64,000 nucleotides of DNA from Tipula vernalis (Eukaryota; Arthropoda; Insecta; Diptera; Tipulidae), in assembly GCA_958295665.1 (NCBI GenBank), contig OY282558.1, forward strand, positions 332,107,106 to 332,171,105, read 5' to 3'. The notes beneath the pieces were generated by a model, which saw nothing but the letters and a program-made list of their open reading frames with translations, made no database searches and was not told where the DNA came from. Made by a program: the position numbers and the translations under genes. This document shows, one piece after another, positions 63,802-64,000 of the stretch (its first letter is position 1; the number at the start of each line of letters is the position of its first letter).

Positions 63802-64000
63802 CTAGTCTAATTGATGTAATAGTTCGTGAATAGGTAAATCTTCCTCGTCCTTATTATAGGCCGCCATAGTTCCAACTTTATGGATAACATCGGCAGGTAA
63901 ACTGTAGGTATTACAACAATTTCCATATCTTTGAAGTCCGAATCTTATAGTGAGTATAGAATTTAACGTGTCAAATTGCATTCTGTTTCGAGTTTTGTTT
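63802..64000 (-). CDS. C-terminus of a probable hAT-type transposase, continuing past the window
   Basis: An open minus-strand frame runs from the window edge to TAG 63802-63804. It contains RNRMQFDTLNSILTIRFGLQ, RYGNCCNTYSLP, MAAYNKDEEDLP and ends HELLHQLD. The RNRM...L.S.L.IRFGL pattern resembles the dimerisation region at the end of hAT transposases and related host proteins. No start is in view. Reading is uninterrupted over 65 codons with protein-like composition, so it is probably a real C-terminal exon. The family call is tentative. Confidence 0.45.
   Translation of the reverse strand, partial: NKTRNRMQFDTLNSILTIRFGLQRYGNCCNTYSLPADVIHKVGTMAAYNKDEEDLPIHELLHQLD

Overview
The window looks like repeat-dense, AT-rich insect DNA. 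A cyclorrhaphan fly is my best guess, from the combination of BEL/Pao, errantivirus-like env, jockey-type LINEs, Tc1, Harbinger, piggyBac, hAT and ISL2EU relics with short introns; the species cannot be read from the sequence. I find no convincing host gene, rRNA or functional tRNA. Nearly everything recognisable is a transposable element, mostly broken and often nested.

Layout. 0-7.6 kb: non-coding repeats, including a 1 kb interspersed repeat with a nested MITE, two G-poor minisatellite blocks, a (TA)n tract, a 1.65 kb Tc1-like fold-back element and a 0.4 kb hairpin. 7.6-17.1 kb: a BEL/Pao retrotransposon on the minus strand in a tandem state, LTR - almost complete copy - LTR - internally deleted copy - LTR, bounded by the 5-bp target duplication GACAA. 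17.1-19.3 kb: remains of a minus-strand errantivirus-like env region, interrupted by a DUF4817-type mariner relative. 19.7-23.5 kb: Harbinger elements and a Harbinger MITE with TTA target duplications, then a multi-exon HARBI1-like pseudogene. 23.6-25.3 kb: a structurally intact Tc1-like element with an open 342-aa DD34E transposase, the only gene here that may still be functional. 25.3-27.9 kb: a second, broken Tc1-like element with insertions.

28.6-36.3 kb: a second copy of the 1 kb repeat, then a degenerate jockey-type LINE. 36.4-41.7 kb: a 5.3 kb element with no long ORF, flanked by a perfect 22-bp direct repeat and built of tandemly repeated 3' ends; it matches no family I recognise. 42-46.3 kb: an unknown gene fragment, an array of tRNA-like SINE heads, and a broken C2H2-finger gene of a transposon-associated family. 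46.5-53 kb: a LINE 3' fragment and a nearly complete jockey-type LINE. 53.7-56.4 kb: a hAT pseudogene followed by a ~160-bp satellite that switches strand. 56.8-60.2 kb: an ISL2EU-like pair, a THAP-DDE transposase (+) and a SWIM-YqaJ exonuclease (-). 60.6-62.5 kb: a piggyBac-like transposase with introns. 63-63.6 kb: an AT-rich satellite. The last 200 bases hold the C-terminus of another, probably hAT-type, protein.

All five protein-coding retroelement units (BEL, errantivirus relic, three LINEs) lie on the minus strand. With the nesting, this resembles a unidirectional transposon trap such as a piRNA cluster, but that is inference.
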